From positions 191,230 to 255,229 of the forward strand of contig VXAA01000123.1 in assembly GCA_013399115.1 (NCBI GenBank): 64,000 nucleotides of DNA, in the 5' to 3' direction. Position numbers and translations under genes: made by a program. Below the pieces are notes generated by a model, which saw nothing but the letters and a program-made list of their open reading frames with translations, searched no databases and had not been told where the DNA came from. The stretch's first letter is position 1, and the number at the start of each line of letters is the position of its first letter. The DNA is from Anseranas semipalmata. Taxonomy: Eukaryota > Chordata > Aves > Anseriformes > Anseranatidae. This document shows, in pieces, positions 10,701 to 23,400 of the stretch.

Positions 10701-13700
10701 AATAACAACTCTCTGGCAAAATGTATTCCTGGAACGAAAGAGAAGTGACTATATAAAAGTAAGGTATGTATGTGTGTTTGTATGGATACCACTGTTTGAT
10801 GCGGTGCACTGCAGAAAATTTTCCGGTGTTAAGGTACTAAAGTCCATGTCAAATTTCACAAGTTTGGTATTTAAACAGCAAGATATGTTTGAGACTTCTG
10901 GTCAGTATTAGTTTAAATCTGTAAATGTCTTGACTAATAGCCATAGACAAGGCTGTCTAAGGTGCTGTCCTATTTAATTATGTTTGCATATGGGATGACT
11001 TAATATTTGAAAGTTTTTATATCTTTCCAGCTCACACCTGTATATTAAGCAAATCAACAGTAATTTTGGATAACATTTAGAGACTGCTAATCAAAGATCT
11101 GTGGTTAAACTTAAGCTTTCAATTCTTCAGGCCCAGAGGTGCTTCTGAAGCTGGCCATTCAGCATTGCTGAGGAAGAGAAACGCTTGAGAGCTAGGAGTT
11201 ATAAAAGAAATTCTGGGGAAGCTTTAATGCTAGCAGTGTTAGCAGGAGTCAGGATAAAACCGAAATAGAAAAGATAGTTCATGCACTGCAGTTCTTTAGG
11301 AAATGCTGTAGTGGCCAGCATATTATTTTTCCTGTATAGGTGATCTTTTCAATGATTTTTGGAGTTAGTTGATTTAGCGTTGAGGCAGGGTTCATACTCA
11401 AATAACAAACTTTAAATTATTACCTATTCTGAGGGACGCTACTTTGCAAAGCTAGACACAATGCCAAAAACCAAATCATTCAGTCTGATGAACAATAACT
11501 TTGGATTAATTGATCTTTGGGACCAATCCAGAAAAGGATTTGAGTGTCTGGCTGAAGCTTTTCACGCTATGCTCAATGGGTCTTTATGGTTCTGCTCTGT
11601 CATGACAAAGCAGGAAAGTTGCAGAGGCGTCCTTCTGTCCCTCTAGCTTTTACAGCCCTGTGTGTTTAAAAAGATAAAGACAACAGCTTAAAAATTGAAT
11701 CTATTCTGTTCAATTATGAGTTGAGCTATTGACCTCAGCAAAATATATTCTCAGACTTCCTTGTTGCTTCAGTGCAAGTGGTTCAGTAGGACATAACCTG
11801 ACCCAAAGCCTGGCTAGTGCTTTTTCAACCCTTGTGTCCAGGAGAACAGCAATCTCTTACTGAGTTGGAAGGATTTTCTGCCCACTTGATTGATTCTCTC
11901 TCTCTTTTTTTTTTTTTTTCTTTTTTTGTAGCAATGCACTCCTGCCACTATACCTTGTGCATTTTACTTGCATAATAATATAATTTATGTCTAGTTTGCC
12001 AGATTGATTTTTGGATCCTTGTTGTGATTGTTTTTTGATGTAGTCACCTATTTGATAAGCCTTTTTTTTTTTTTTTTTTTTTTTGAAAAAGGACCAGTAA
12101 GTACAAGAAGCTTTCCTTGTCCTTAATATTATACTGTTTTCCATTATTGCCACTTTCTTTCCACATGATTCTCAGGAGCCTATTTTAATTCTTGCAGAGC
12201 TTGTAGAGGCAGAGTGCTGAATATGGGTATGTAGCTCTAAGGAAAGAAACTTGGAGGAAGGACAGGGCAAATGATGAGGCACAACTTCTTGTTTTGTCTT
12301 TGTGCTGTCAGTGCTGGATGAAGAGTCGCTGCAACGCTTCTTCTTTAACAAGCTTCGGGATGTCTGCTTTGAATGGCAGAAGCAGTTGCCACCACTGAGA
12401 CCACTGAAGCGGTTCCTGCTTGTTTCCATCCACGCCATCCGTAACATTCGACGGAAAATGGAGGACCGCCATGTTTTGCTCCCGGAGTTCAATCAGCTGT
12501 TTGGTTTATCAGTAAGTCTGGACAAGACTGGGGAGTTCGGTTTGTTAGCTTTTCAACATTCCTATAAACACAGCGATCTAGTGCTGGGTGATCTGTGAAA
12601 TGGTCAGAATTTGTAGCCACAAGGTATTTATCATGTCTGTGCTGGAGCAAGTACTTACTGACTGTTTGCTAGGGGCTAGCTAATACCCTGAAAAAGAAGG
12701 ATCTTGTGACATTGGGTTTCACGTCATAAGTGATGTAGGGAGATAGGAAGTTACCTATTGCTATGTTGCTGGAGTTGTAATGTTCTTGTGACTGAGGTAA
12801 CTGATATGTTTTAATTTAAGAAAATAAGAGGAGACAGGGAACAGCAGTGGAACAAGGACAAGTGCCAATGAATGAAGCTGCAGTGGAACTTCATAACTAA
12901 CTGTCTGCTGTTTCAATTCCAAAATTTTCAAGGATATTAAATGACTAGCAACAAACAAAGAAAAATAATGCCCCTGCAAATTACCCATTTTATCCATTTT
13001 GCACGTGGGTGAACTGACTTAACTTGCCCATACCTATGCAATATTGTATGGAAGAAAGCCCAGAATAGAGAATCTTTGCTTGCTGGTACTGCTCTAGGAG
13101 CTGTTTTATTTTTGAACACTTGCATTTCTTCCTCTCTCTCCCTCCCCGCAAAAGGATGACATTGATCGCGCTTACTTTGCGGTATTTGACGGCCATGGTG
13201 GAGTGGATGCTGCCAATTATTCAGCAACCCATTTACATGTGAATGTTGGACTACACGAAGAGATTGTTAAGAATCCAGCTAAGGCCTTGAAATGCTCTTT
13301 CCAGAAGACAGACGAAATGTTTCTTTTCAAAGCCAAAAGAGAGGTGAGTGGGTAGCGATTAATTCCGTTGTATTTAAATAACAGTGAGAACTGTTGGACA
13401 ACATGGTATTATCCGGAAAATTCTGGCAGTGTAGTTTCTTTGAATTGCTGACTTCTTTATGAAATTATGCTACATTAAAATGTTTTCTTAGATCAAATTA
13501 CTTCTTTTTTGAAGAAAACCAAAATGACAGTGCTTGCAATTTTGAGATGAGTGATTGAAAAGAATTGTTAAGTGGTTTAAGAGATCCTGACATACCAATT
13601 ATTCAAGAGAACACTGCTGCCTCTTTGCCTGAATTAGGCAGTCTCTAGTCTGTTGTCCTACCACTTAGCTGGAACAGAGGTTTCTATCTTCCTGATATTG

Positions 13701-16700
13701 TAGTCACCATCTTCCTCCTCTTTCTTCCTATCTTTAATGTCACAGGTGGTAGCAAGATGAAAATGTATTCTACAGTTATAAAAATGATCTAAAACAGACT
13801 CTTCAGTATTATTGATCTGCTTTGAATCAAGTTGGTATGATGAACATTCTTGAAATCTGCACAATGGAAGGATTGTTTATTATAATAGTGCTTGTAATGA
13901 GAACTCTTGTTATAGCAGTAACTGATCAGTTTGGGAACTAATAGCAGAGGGAAGAACAAAGCAGAGTCAGTATCAGCTATCTGTATGCTAGAATAAATAG
14001 TTCATTTCAAATCTGTCTAATATCTTCTATCTTTTTACGGGTACTTGAGTTATGATCGCATGTCTACTGCACTGCATTTCAGTTTAATTAAGTTTGTAAT
14101 TTTGACAACAAGCAGGGCTTGTTGAATATTCATCGAACACATCTGCTTTCTTCTACAGAGGCTGCGGAGTGGTACAACAGGTGTATCTGCATTGATTGTA
14201 GGGAACAAGCTACACATAGCATGGTTGGGGGACTCACAGGTAATGCTTGTGCAGCAAGGAAATGCTGTGACATTAATGGAGCCTCACAAACCAGAGAGAG
14301 AAGTAAGTCTTTTTTTATTTTTCCCCCCGTGTGTGTGTGTGTTGTCAGATTATCTCTTGAAACCTTTTGGAATTGAGCCTGCCTAAGTGTTTTCTGCTTA
14401 ACATACTTTTGTATAGTGTGGTAGGATTCAGAGAATGACTTCATTTTTCCCATCCACTCCTGTGTTTTGAAAAGCTAATTCCTACCCCATGCTCCCTTGA
14501 AAGTACTATTGGTACTGGTAGTCTTGACTTCAGTTCCTACTCAGACTGTCTGTTCAAAATTTAAAGTAATTAGAAGACTTTCACAGGAATTTTTTGTGAA
14601 TTTTTAACTGCCTGTTATAAATGGACTTTATGAGATTAATAGCTATTTAAAATGTTAGCATAATTAGCATATAAGACTTCCATAATATAATATTATACTG
14701 TCATCCAAAAGCTAATGAAAATCTATTAACCTAACTGGCTTAAAGTATATTGCATTTCCTGTATATTTTAAATAGCCAGGTATTTTATTACATGACATTT
14801 GGTGTGGATCCTGTGAGTTTAGATAGCATTGCATGACCATTTGCCTTCATAGCATGAATATTTGTAATAACTGAAGTAGTTAAAGTAGTCTCAATGCAAA
14901 TGCAACATTTAATCATGACATAGCCTGGCTGTCTTGTCTTTTATTCCATATATTTATATATTTACCCAGTTGCTGTATAGGATGGGAAGAAGTGGCAGGA
15001 AGGGTGCTCTTTCATATGGAAAAGAACAGAATGATGCAGAAACTTAATAATTATGATTTTTTTTTTTGTGGACAAACTGTGATATGTTGGGAAGTAGGTG
15101 GATTGTTTCTAGTAATCGTATTAAGTGCATGTTTCTGAAGTAGATTCTGATACGCGTTTGGTTTGCTATATTCATGCTATAAATACAGAAGCTAAGGCAG
15201 CTCTTGTTTTGGGTTTTGTCTTTTTTCCCTCCTTGACTGGTTAACAACAAGGTCAGTAAGCCATGAGTAGGCTCTCAGTATAAAATTTGCATTCTACTGT
15301 TTTTCAGGATGAGAGAGCACGTATTGAGGCTCTGGGTGGCTGTGTAACCTATATGGACTGCTGGCGGGTTAATGGTACCTTGGCTGTTTCCAGAGCAATT
15401 GGTAAGATTAAACCATCAGAATTAGTACAGTTCAGATTAAATTTGATTAAAACACACCACCTGAGACTGTATGATTATAAATAACATCTTGCTGAGCATC
15501 GATCAAATAGTAAACCACTCTTATCATCTATACTAGCCATGACAGTCCAAATTATTTTATACTTCTAAGTCTTTTGCCCCTTAGAATGTCTCTGATACTG
15601 TGTTGTTCTCCAGTAGCTTAACAAACTTGGAGAATTTCACTTGTAAAAGTGGAGGAAGTAAGAAATGTTCATCCAGCTTTCTTCATCTTTGTCTAAATGT
15701 CTGTTGTTGTTTTTTTGGTCCACTTTATCTTTCTCCTGACTGCAGCTCTTAAATCAGATTACCACATCCTCCCTCAAATAACACATATCCATCAGTGGAG
15801 GGCACTTTAATTGTAGTATTCCAGAATCTTATTAAACAAGGTTGCTTTGCTACTCACCAGATAGGGCAAAAAGAGAACAGACCTTGGACAAGTACAGTAG
15901 ATAACTGTAATATATGAGTGGAAGCAAATGAATATAAATTTGTATAGTGCTATTTGGATCAATAGCAACCCATATTTGATTAGTATGTCTATGAAACTGA
16001 TGAACTGCTGAGCAGATTCTTACGGCATTTTGCTGTATATCTGGATAGCTAAGAAAAATCTTATTTTCATAGCATTCTGAAGGCTGTGCAAAAGGCACAC
16101 TTGCAAAATGAAGACCTGAATATCTCCTTTCACAAATATATTTCAAAGAGAACAAACTTGGAAAGAATTTTTGTCATGTCCCTGCAAAATTAGGAAAACA
16201 TGAATTAGAGTAACTCCTTAGAAATTATTGGATTTAGGTAGGCCCCAAGAGTTCTCAAAGAAACAAAAGCCTTCCATGATTATTCCATGGCTTTTCACTA
16301 CTGTGGTTCTGCATCAGGTATCTCTGGAATATGATCCGTCTGTCCTTTAGGATGGTAAAAGCAAGTGTGAATGAAGAACTATTATATTTGAAGTAACAAA
16401 GTCTTTGTTTTTATCATTTGTCTTAGGTGATGTGTGTCAGAAACCCTACATCTCTGGTGATGCAGATGGAGATTCATTTGAGCTGACTGGTTCTGAAGAT
16501 TACTTACTCCTAGCCTGCGATGGATTCTTTGATGCTATCAAGCCATATGAGGTTGTAGACTTGGTCCTAGATCATTTAATGCAAACCAAAGGAGTGGGTC
16601 TCAAAGCAGCAGAAAGACTGGTGGCTGCTGCAAAGGAAAACGGATCCAATGACAACATCACAGTTTTAGTGGTGTTCTTGAGGGATCCACAGGACATCTT

Positions 16701-16800
16701 GGCAGACTGTCTCAGAGACACTAAGAGCCTCGGGGCTGGTGATGATGCTCAGGGCTCACCTTTTAATTTCCTCAGCTGTGAGGCAGCAGCCACACAGTGA
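7666..16800 (+). CDS. PPM1F: PPM1F (POPX2) protein phosphatase, six 3' coding exons, 5' partial
   Basis: PPM1F is a Mg2+/Mn2+-dependent PP2C-family Ser/Thr phosphatase. In mammals it dephosphorylates CaM kinase II and PAK and binds PIX, affecting actin and focal adhesions. Joining 7666-7799, 12312-12511, 13155-13343, 14159-14302, 15308-15401 and 16427-16800 gives about 377 continuous residues, against about 386 for the matching part of the human protein. All five introns are GT-AG and the phases agree. The PP2C motifs occur in order: [15 protein letters not shown], the SGTTG region with [32 protein letters not shown] and [13 protein letters not shown] and [13 protein letters not shown] are near-identical to mammalian PPM1F, which separates it from PPM1E and other paralogues. 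The N-terminal exon or exons are missing. The gene looks intact and functional. Confidence 0.96.
9100..9450 (+). promoter_or_regulatory. Intragenic CpG island, candidate alternative promoter
   Basis: The core at about 9178-9290 is very GC-rich, with many CpGs and GGGGCGG-type Sp1 boxes, in sharp contrast to the AT-rich intron around it. A donor-like AACTAAG/GTAACC occurs at 9447, so a first exon ending at 9446 could splice to the PPM1F exon at 12312. A transcript starting here would lack the N-terminal region and initiate at an internal Met such as the one in KMEDRHV. The CpG island is seen directly; promoter activity and strand are inference. Confidence 0.5.
11897..11931 (+). repeat. Pyrimidine tract ending in a cryptic acceptor
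   Basis: A (TC)n run passes into a long T run and ends in TTTGTAG at 11931, an almost ideal 3' splice site inside the PPM1F intron. With the donor-like CCA/GTAAGT at 12097 it defines a 165-base pseudo-exon (11932-12096). Confidence 0.6.
12062..12084. repeat. Homopolymer run of 23 T
   Basis: An uninterrupted T run in the PPM1F intron. It might be the tail of a minus-strand retroposon, but no body is recognisable beside it. Confidence 0.9.
12312..12511 (+). CDS. PPM1F: PPM1F coding exon B (start of PP2C domain)
   Basis: It completes the split Leu codon and encodes [16 protein letters not shown], a Trp-Gln linker, then [20 protein letters not shown] and FNQLFGLS. It ends in phase 0 before GTAAGT at 12512. 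The RRKMED motif (Glu 12461-12463, Asp 12464-12466) supplies the phosphate-binding Arg and the first metal-coordinating acidic residues of PP2C enzymes. The alignment to human PPM1F is unambiguous. Confidence 0.97.
12512..13154 (+). other. PPM1F: PPM1F intron B-C
   Basis: GTAAGT at 12512 to CAAAAG at 13154, phase 0. A C/T-rich stretch (about 13126-13148) precedes the acceptor. Nothing else of note was seen. Confidence 0.95.
13155..13343 (+). CDS. PPM1F: PPM1F coding exon C (FDGHGG motif)
   Basis: It has 63 whole codons, phase 0 at both ends. It starts [20 protein letters not shown] and ends [14 protein letters not shown] before GTGAGT at 13344. The Asp of FDGHGG (13188-13190) bridges the two catalytic metals in PP2C structures. 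The middle part ([20 protein letters not shown]) differs more from mammals than the flanks, as expected for a surface helix. Confidence 0.98.
13344..14158 (+). other. PPM1F: PPM1F intron C-D
   Basis: GTGAGT at 13344 to TTCTACAG at 14158, phase 0. AT-rich, with no recognised repeat or gene. Confidence 0.95.
14159..14302 (+). CDS. PPM1F: PPM1F coding exon D (SGTTG and WLGDSQ motifs)
   Basis: It has 48 whole codons, starting [13 protein letters not shown] and ending MEPHKPERE before GTAAGT at 14303. SGTTG and AWLGDSQ are conserved PP2C core strands; the Asp at 14231-14233 contributes to the metal centre. QVMLVQQG is a close match to mammalian QVILVQQG. Confidence 0.98.
14303..15307 (+). other. 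PPM1F: PPM1F intron D-E
   Basis: GTAAGT at 14303 to TTTTCAG at 15307, phase 0. It contains a short GT repeat (about 14329-14345) and AT-rich DNA, with no gene. Confidence 0.95.
15308..15401 (+). CDS. PPM1F: PPM1F coding exon E ([14 protein letters not shown])
   Basis: It encodes [18 protein letters not shown] followed by [13 protein letters not shown] and ends one base into a Gly codon before GTAAGA at 15402. The [12 protein letters not shown] segment is a hallmark of PP2C phosphatases. Confidence 0.98.
15402..16426 (+). other. PPM1F: PPM1F intron E-F
   Basis: GTAAGA at 15402 to TTGTCTTAG at 16426, phase 1. AT-rich; no repeat or RNA gene was recognised. Confidence 0.95.
16427..16800 (+). 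CDS. PPM1F: PPM1F last coding exon F with stop
   Basis: It completes the split Gly and encodes [14 protein letters not shown], then [20 protein letters not shown], an amphipathic helix, [20 protein letters not shown] and VVFLRDPQD, and stops at TGA 16798-16800. The Asp of ACDGFFD (16519-16521) and the Asp of NDNITV (16651-16653) are the last two metal ligands, so the catalytic set is complete. The tail after RDPQD (about 32 residues) is shorter than and unlike the mammalian tail, as is usual for this variable end. Human has Phe where this protein has Cys in DVCQKP. Confidence 0.98.
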
Positions 16801-17460
16801 CAAAATCCAGAACGTTCAAAAAAAGTTCACTTAAGGAACTGCTTTCCACTGAAGAAGCCTCTAACACAATAGGCAAAACATGTCAGGAAGAAATGACAAA
16901 TGGACAAACATTTAACGAAAAGGCAAGACTCCTTTTACTGAGTTCCCATTTGTCTTTTCCTTCTCTTCCCCTCCCTTCAAAAACCACTGAGCAGACATGG
17001 AGATTTGTACAGCTATTTCGTCTCTGGGAGCAGAATTCTAAAGTGTGTCCCAGGGCTGCTGGTCATATCCCTCTGCCCTGGAGGTGGTAAGAAACGTATA
17101 TATAAGCTAGCGGGTGAGAATACCCATTTGTGAATTCTGAGTGAAATTTTAAATTAGTGCTTAAGAAGAATGCTATATGTTATATTTAATTGTGTTGTTA
17201 CTTTGGGAATTGGGAGGAGAGAGGCTGTCACTATCAAAGAAAAGCTTGTTACTGTGTGTGGTCTGTAGGAGCGGGCTTGGTGTGTGAGAGAGATGGGTGA
17301 CCAGAAGTAGCACATCGTTATGCTGTGTAAGTTACTTTTGTTTTGTACCAAAGATGATATTAAGAGAATGTTGTGGCCTCTTTCTTCAAACAGAGACGTA
17401 TAATTCTGTGTATATGGAGAGGGGAAAATAAAACTGAATGCTCCAGAGAAAGAGCAAGAA
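16801..17460 (+). other. PPM1F: PPM1F 3' UTR (minimum extent)
   Basis: The sequence follows the stop codon with no further splice signals needed. The first AATAAA is at 17427-17432. It lacks an obvious GU-rich element just downstream, so the UTR may well run further, through the AT-rich DNA beyond. Confidence 0.6.
17427..17432 (+). terminator. PPM1F: Proximal polyadenylation signal for PPM1F
   Basis: AATAAA about 630 bases after the stop codon. It is the first canonical signal, but its downstream context is A/G-rich, not GU-rich, so use is uncertain. Confidence 0.4.
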
Positions 17461-20400
17461 AGCTAACTAGAAATATCCCAAGCAAAAATGACACAAAATC
17501 AGCTGCTTTCTGGGATGCTCTGGTTTATTAACTGGAATCCAATATTTAATTGCACTGGATTATTTCTCTCTAACAAACGCGCTTTATTGGCTATCTGGCA
17601 ACCTAAAAAGAAAGGACTGTTGTATTTGAGAGAGATCCTTACAGTGTGTATGCTCTAGCAGTTAAATATGCTCTGTTTCTGCCACTCCTTTTTTGTGTAC
17701 TATAACAAATGAGAATTTTATTTTAATTTTAAGTGTTTATTTGCTTATTTACTGAACTTTACGGTTGGAGGATTTTTTTGCAGTGTTACTTTATTTTGTT
17801 GTGGTTTTTATTTAAATTAGAAGTTTAAGCTGGCTGCATGTTTATTACCTGGTTTTAAAAACTGACTACCCTCAAGTGCCTTAAATATTTCACCCAAGGA
17901 TTGCTGGCTTCCTGTCATACTCTGGTGAGCCAGATTATAGTGTTTTTAAAATGTGACTTTTCTATTTCATTAATATTAATGCGTAATGCACTTAACTCTT
18001 TGACTTTTGTGAATGATTTTAGTGGGAACTAGGTTTCAAGAAAACATCTCATTCATTGTTGCCAAATTGCATGGCTTGTAGTAAAAGCTTCACCATACTT
18101 ACTGTGATCTGCCCCTGCCACATGCAGAAAGCTCTAGCTAGTTCATCGTAAAGTAACAATCTGATTTATCATGACTTTGATTAAAAAAGAAATATACTTC
18201 CAACCTTCACAAGAAACTTTAATAACACAAACTAGAAACATTTTAGTAATAGTTTTTTATTAATAGATGGTTAATTTGGCCATACTTGGTGAATTTTTGG
18301 GGTCTAAATAACTTTATAAGGAGATGTGAAGCTAAGGTAAGGATGAAAGAGTCTTAATGAATGTGTATTTTGTTTTGCAACTGTTAGATCCATTACATGC
18401 TAGAGCCCCTGGCTGTGTTTTATCCTGCTTTGCTAGCCTGGCTAGCAGGACTCAATAAGATCTGAAGGCTCAATGGCAAATGTGTTAGTAATTTCTGTAT
18501 CTAAACAAGGAGTGCTTTACATCTGGCAGCAAGATTGTATGCCTAATTTAGAAGCACATGGCATTGCAATATGTCAGTGCTGTTGATCAAAATGTGTTGA
18601 AAAGTTGTGTTGCTTAGGGAGGAAATTTAGGTAGAAGAGTTGAGATGACTAAACAAAAGCAGGAACAGCGCTGCTGTTTATGTCCGTACTGCCTCTGTAC
18701 TGTCAGCTAGTGTGGGCAGTGCAGTTATCTGGGTGACTTGAGCCTTTTGCCGGATTATTACGGATGATCGTACAGTTTAACACAGTAACTCTTCCGTGAG
18801 CTACCATCTCATTACATATCAACCCAGACAATGACTTTGTTGTTTTGCCGCGCAACAACAGTAGCTTTTCCATTGAGAAGGTTGTAACCAATTTTCCATC
18901 CTACATTTTGCTGTCCTAAAATACATGGCATAAGCTTTCTGTGAGGGTAACCTGGTGGGGAAGGTGTTAATCTTTGTAGTGAACCTACTTTGGTTAAGGA
19001 AGCCTTCAGTCTTGTGTAATAATCCCTTTGGATTTATCATCTCCCGTTGCTATGATTTCTAACCCAGATATTCAGAGTCGTGCTAAATTTTGATGACCAC
19101 TAGTGCCTCTTGGTGTCTTGGAAATAGAGTTCTCATTGTTAGTATAGTAAGAATCATACAGAATTGTTTGATTTCACAGCTATCTGAGGTTTATCAGGAA
19201 AGGGGGAAGCTGTTGTGTTCATGAAGGGAGGTATGAAATGTCAGTAAGTTCATAGTTAGGTTTAGTCTGAAATTTGCCAAGTTTCCTGAAGCATGGAGGG
19301 AACTGAACAAGTCAAATTCTTTGTAATGATCCTTTTATGTCAATCTCTTGGGGCAGATTAGCAGTACAGAAGAAACAGTCTTTCAATATGTACTTATAGC
19401 CATGTGAGAATATCCTATCAAATTTGGAATGATTTCTTTTTAATGGGAGCTAAGTGAAATACACCTTTAGAAAGCTGTCTGTGGTAATTATAAACTTAAT
19501 TCTCAAGCTCAGAATGCAGAATTTCTCCCCTAAAGCATAGAAGTTATTCTCTTATAGAGATGTTTTCATTCTGAATAACCAAGTGCACCATTTCTTTGAT
19601 CTAAGTGTGTAGGAATAGTCATTAGAAACTAGTACAGGTTTCAGAAAAGATAGAAAATATTTCTCCAATTTTCTTGCTAGCTTTAAAAAGACTGGTCAGA
19701 TCTGCAGGAGTTGTAACCAGGTTGAAAATAGCATTTTGTATCTTATCAGTGGAATAAGTAAGTCTTAGCTTGTCATCTGCAGCAAAATTTGATTTCATAT
19801 ACTATTTTGGGGCAGAATTGCTTTTGGAGATGTCTTATCTATTCTTGATAGTCTGATCAAAACCTATGGAAACTTTTTTTTTTTTTTTTTATAACTGAAG
19901 AAAACTCCAAAGTTTCAGCTTGTAAATCAGTAAGGAAAGTATGACAAAGAACACAACTATGGATTTTGGAAGAGCACTTTCAAAATGTTATTACATTTAT
20001 TATGTATTATATATGTGATATTATGTCCTACCATCCTTGGGTTGGCATGAAAACTGCAATTTTTGTTTTACTTGTGACATTATTATCACTTTTAGAAGCT
20101 AGCAGCTGTAATACGTAATACTGTTACAAGAAGTGTCACCAGTACGGGTGGTGAGGAGACAGGGGTAGGAGCTCTAGCAGAAGATTATGAAGTTGAACTA
20201 AATAGTCCAAAATATGGAATGGTGCTATGTTTAGTATTTTAGTTTATTAATTTGCAGTGCTAATCTTCTACATTAGCTTTTCTTATTATTCCACTTAAAA
20301 TTTCCTGGATTTCAGGTGTTGTTTTTTTCCTGTTCTGTTTTCTTTCTCTTCCTTGGTTTCAACACAGTAAAAACAGTATGTAATTCTGAGAATGATCTTA

Positions 20401-23400
20401 TCTCTCCAGGCCTTCCCAGGGTCGTCTAATATATTAACACTTGTCCACCAGTGTTCAGTTGACTAATTTGCCTGTTTCCTTGTTGTCTTTCTGATGGTAT
20501 GAGCCTGCATCAAAACCAATGCTCGAGTCTAGCCAAAATCTTTGAAACTGTAGAAGTTAGCTGAAGGACTCAAGATAAATTTGTAATGAAAAATTATTTT
20601 CATATTTTACTAGACTTCAGTTGGATGTCTGCTGATGCATTTTGGCCCACAGCATCAAAAAAATTGCCTTTTAAGGGAGCCTGCATTTTTGAAACACAGC
20701 ATTCCTAAATTCTCACATTGTTCTTGACTGAAAACTGGCTTTAGTCGTACTGCTTAGTGGGTATACAATGTCTCTTTTGGTTATGGGTAATTCATACTTC
20801 TACCTTTCTTTCCTTCCCTACCCTGCCCTCTCCTGCAAAGAAATATGCCTAAGGCAGTGAAGTCTTCTCGGTCTGACATTGATGAGATTACAATTCTACA
20901 AATTACTTTTTTTTTTCTTTTTTCCTAATACAGAGGATGGAAAGGCAGGAAAAATTTTAGAACGGGGAGATTAAGTAAAATCCACCCTCTAAGTGATGGA
21001 GGAGTGAAAGAGAGAGACAGGAGTGCATTTAAGTATTATTAATGCCTATTTTAAAAAGGAAGTGGGCTGGAAAACAGAGCTACAAATGTCAGTTCTTTAG
21101 AGTGAAATACCAGTGCTTGAAAGAATTAGAAACACACCCATTAAAAAGGCAAAACTCAGATGCAGTAACTCTTGTCTTCAAACAGCCAAGGAAGAAATCA
21201 CAAAGCATCCTAGGTGACTTACTCTGACCCCTCAACACTGTCTTGGACTTTAATGCTACTAAATGGATTTTTTTTAAATGTCTTTACGTGTAAGGGAGTG
21301 CTGAGAGGCAGCATTCACTATATGCAGTCACTGGTCACTATGCAACTGCTGCTATGAGTAAATGCTGTGAAGTGTGTTAATGAATTGGTACTGCTGGTGA
21401 GCTCTCATAAGATGAGTAATTGGGCACAGAGTAGTTACATCAGAGCTGGCAGTTGAATAGTGTTAATCACAGTGATGACTTTAATAGCATTTAATAGACA
21501 CTCATCTGAATTCAAAGTCAGATGAGATACTGCTCTTTTTAAAAGCATTTCCAGTGCTATTAGCTTTCTGTCACGAAAAGCCACTAAAATTTCATTTTTT
21601 TTTTGTTGGATGTTGGTAAAAGTGCTTCTCTTGCTTTCTGAATTCTGGAGATAAGTTGGCTGTCTGCATTGGAAAGCCCATTTTCAGTTGATAGCTTAAA
21701 GCAGCTGTTTAGGGTTGAAACTTCCCTTCCAGCAATCCTTTAAAAACAAGCAAAAATGTGCTTCCAAAACAAGTGGCTGAGGAACATACGTATTTCTTAT
21801 TTCTAAATGGTGTTGCACAAAAGGCTGTAGCTTTAAGGAACCAGCAGATACCCTCAATACGTAAAGGAGAGAGTCAGTTGTCTGAGCTGCTTAAAGCCTA
21901 AATTAAGATTGCAGCTCCACTCTTTGTGTAAGTGAGACTTTGTTGGTTAGATTGCTCGGATTTTCATGGATGCAGACACTTAATGCGTAGCACCAGACAT
22001 GGTATAGTTCTGTTCTTATAGTACCGAAGTATCAAGCAAATGCTTTAGGGAGAAGGTGGGGGAATGTTAGCCACAACAGAGCAGATTGCAGATGATTCAT
22101 ATGTAATTTATCTCTAGTTAAGCCTGAATTAAATTTCCCTACTTAGTTCTGTTACTGTCCTTTTTACAATTGGGCCTGTGCTGTCAGACAAAATCCCACT
22201 AGGAAGTAATGATCCGTTCCCCTTTTTCAAGGAGCAAACAACTCCTGATGGCCAGAATGTCTTTCAGGAAGGGTTGGAGAGGGAGAAAATTGAGCTTTCA
22301 AATGAGTGCAAAACTTCCTAATCTACGCAGAGTTATGTGTTCTCTCTAACCACATTTATAGCATGGCTGCAGTTGTGCTGGAAAGCAAGTGGTTTTGTGC
22401 CAAGCCAGTCATAACCTGTAAAACTGACAGCACCAAAACCACGGGGCTAGTCCTCCCTGCTTTCCTGAATGTAGCTGCTAAAGCAGCCAGCCCTGCTGAG
22501 TATTTGTTTTGTAGTGTTGACAGCTCTAAGAGCTAAGCCAGCCGCTTTCTGCATACATTTTGTTTTTAATATTTTTAACGTGTTTTACTTTAGATAAAGC
22601 TATTTCTATTGATTTCAGTCATGTCAGCTGTAAAGTAATCAAATGGAGGGAGACGTGAGGGAGTGAATCTGAACACATATCTGTCATAGACACTTCTTAA
22701 AATACCTTACAATACTACCTGAAAATAAGCCGATAGTCTATTGCCATAACCTTATCTCTCTGAATAGAAAAGGAAGCCAAAACCTTTTGAGAGAGAATCA
22801 CTTAAACTTTTATTTTGGTGTGACCCACCAGAGCCTGACCAGGCATGAGCCCTCCCTACAAGCTGTTCAGTGTTGCTAGTTTAATGTGTTTTCCAAGCTG
22901 CACATGCTGCTGCTGGTGCACACAAAAATAAACAAAAGACAGCTGTGTTGGCAGCATAGAAAATTTAGCAAGATGCAGCTTTTGTCAAATAGAAGAGGAC
23001 AAATTCAATAGGGAAAGAAATGTTTTCAAGCTTCTTGGAATGCAAACAATGGAATAAAAAAACGCAACCTATAAGAGTTGGCAGTGCACTGTCAGCTTGA
23101 AACCACTGTTTTAGGCAAATAAATTTGGCTGCTTTGTAGCATTTGCTTTATTTTGTTAACAAACTCCTCTCAGTCAGCGTTTCATGTCTTGTTGATTTGT
23201 GCTTTTTAGTCTGAAGAGAGAAGATACATTCAGCTCCTTAGAAAGTTAAATTTATCTGGGCTTTGTCACTACTCTAGTTGAGAGAAAATTCAACAATCAT
23301 ACTCTAAACTATTGACGTGATTACTAATTCCCAAGAGATATTAATATATCAAGTATGGAACTTACTAATGACTAAATGCTTCTGGATATCCATGCACAGG

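Larger units (their letters stand above)
7800..12311 (+). other. PPM1F: PPM1F intron A-B
   Basis: GTAAGT at 7800 to the acceptor CTGTCAG at 12311, phase 1. It holds an internal CpG island (about 9100-9450), a T-rich tract with a strong pseudo-acceptor (11897-11931), a run of 23 T (12062-12084), and an imperfect local repeat of GGAAACTTA-like units near 8154-8192. No coding exon was recognised in the intron. Confidence 0.9.
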
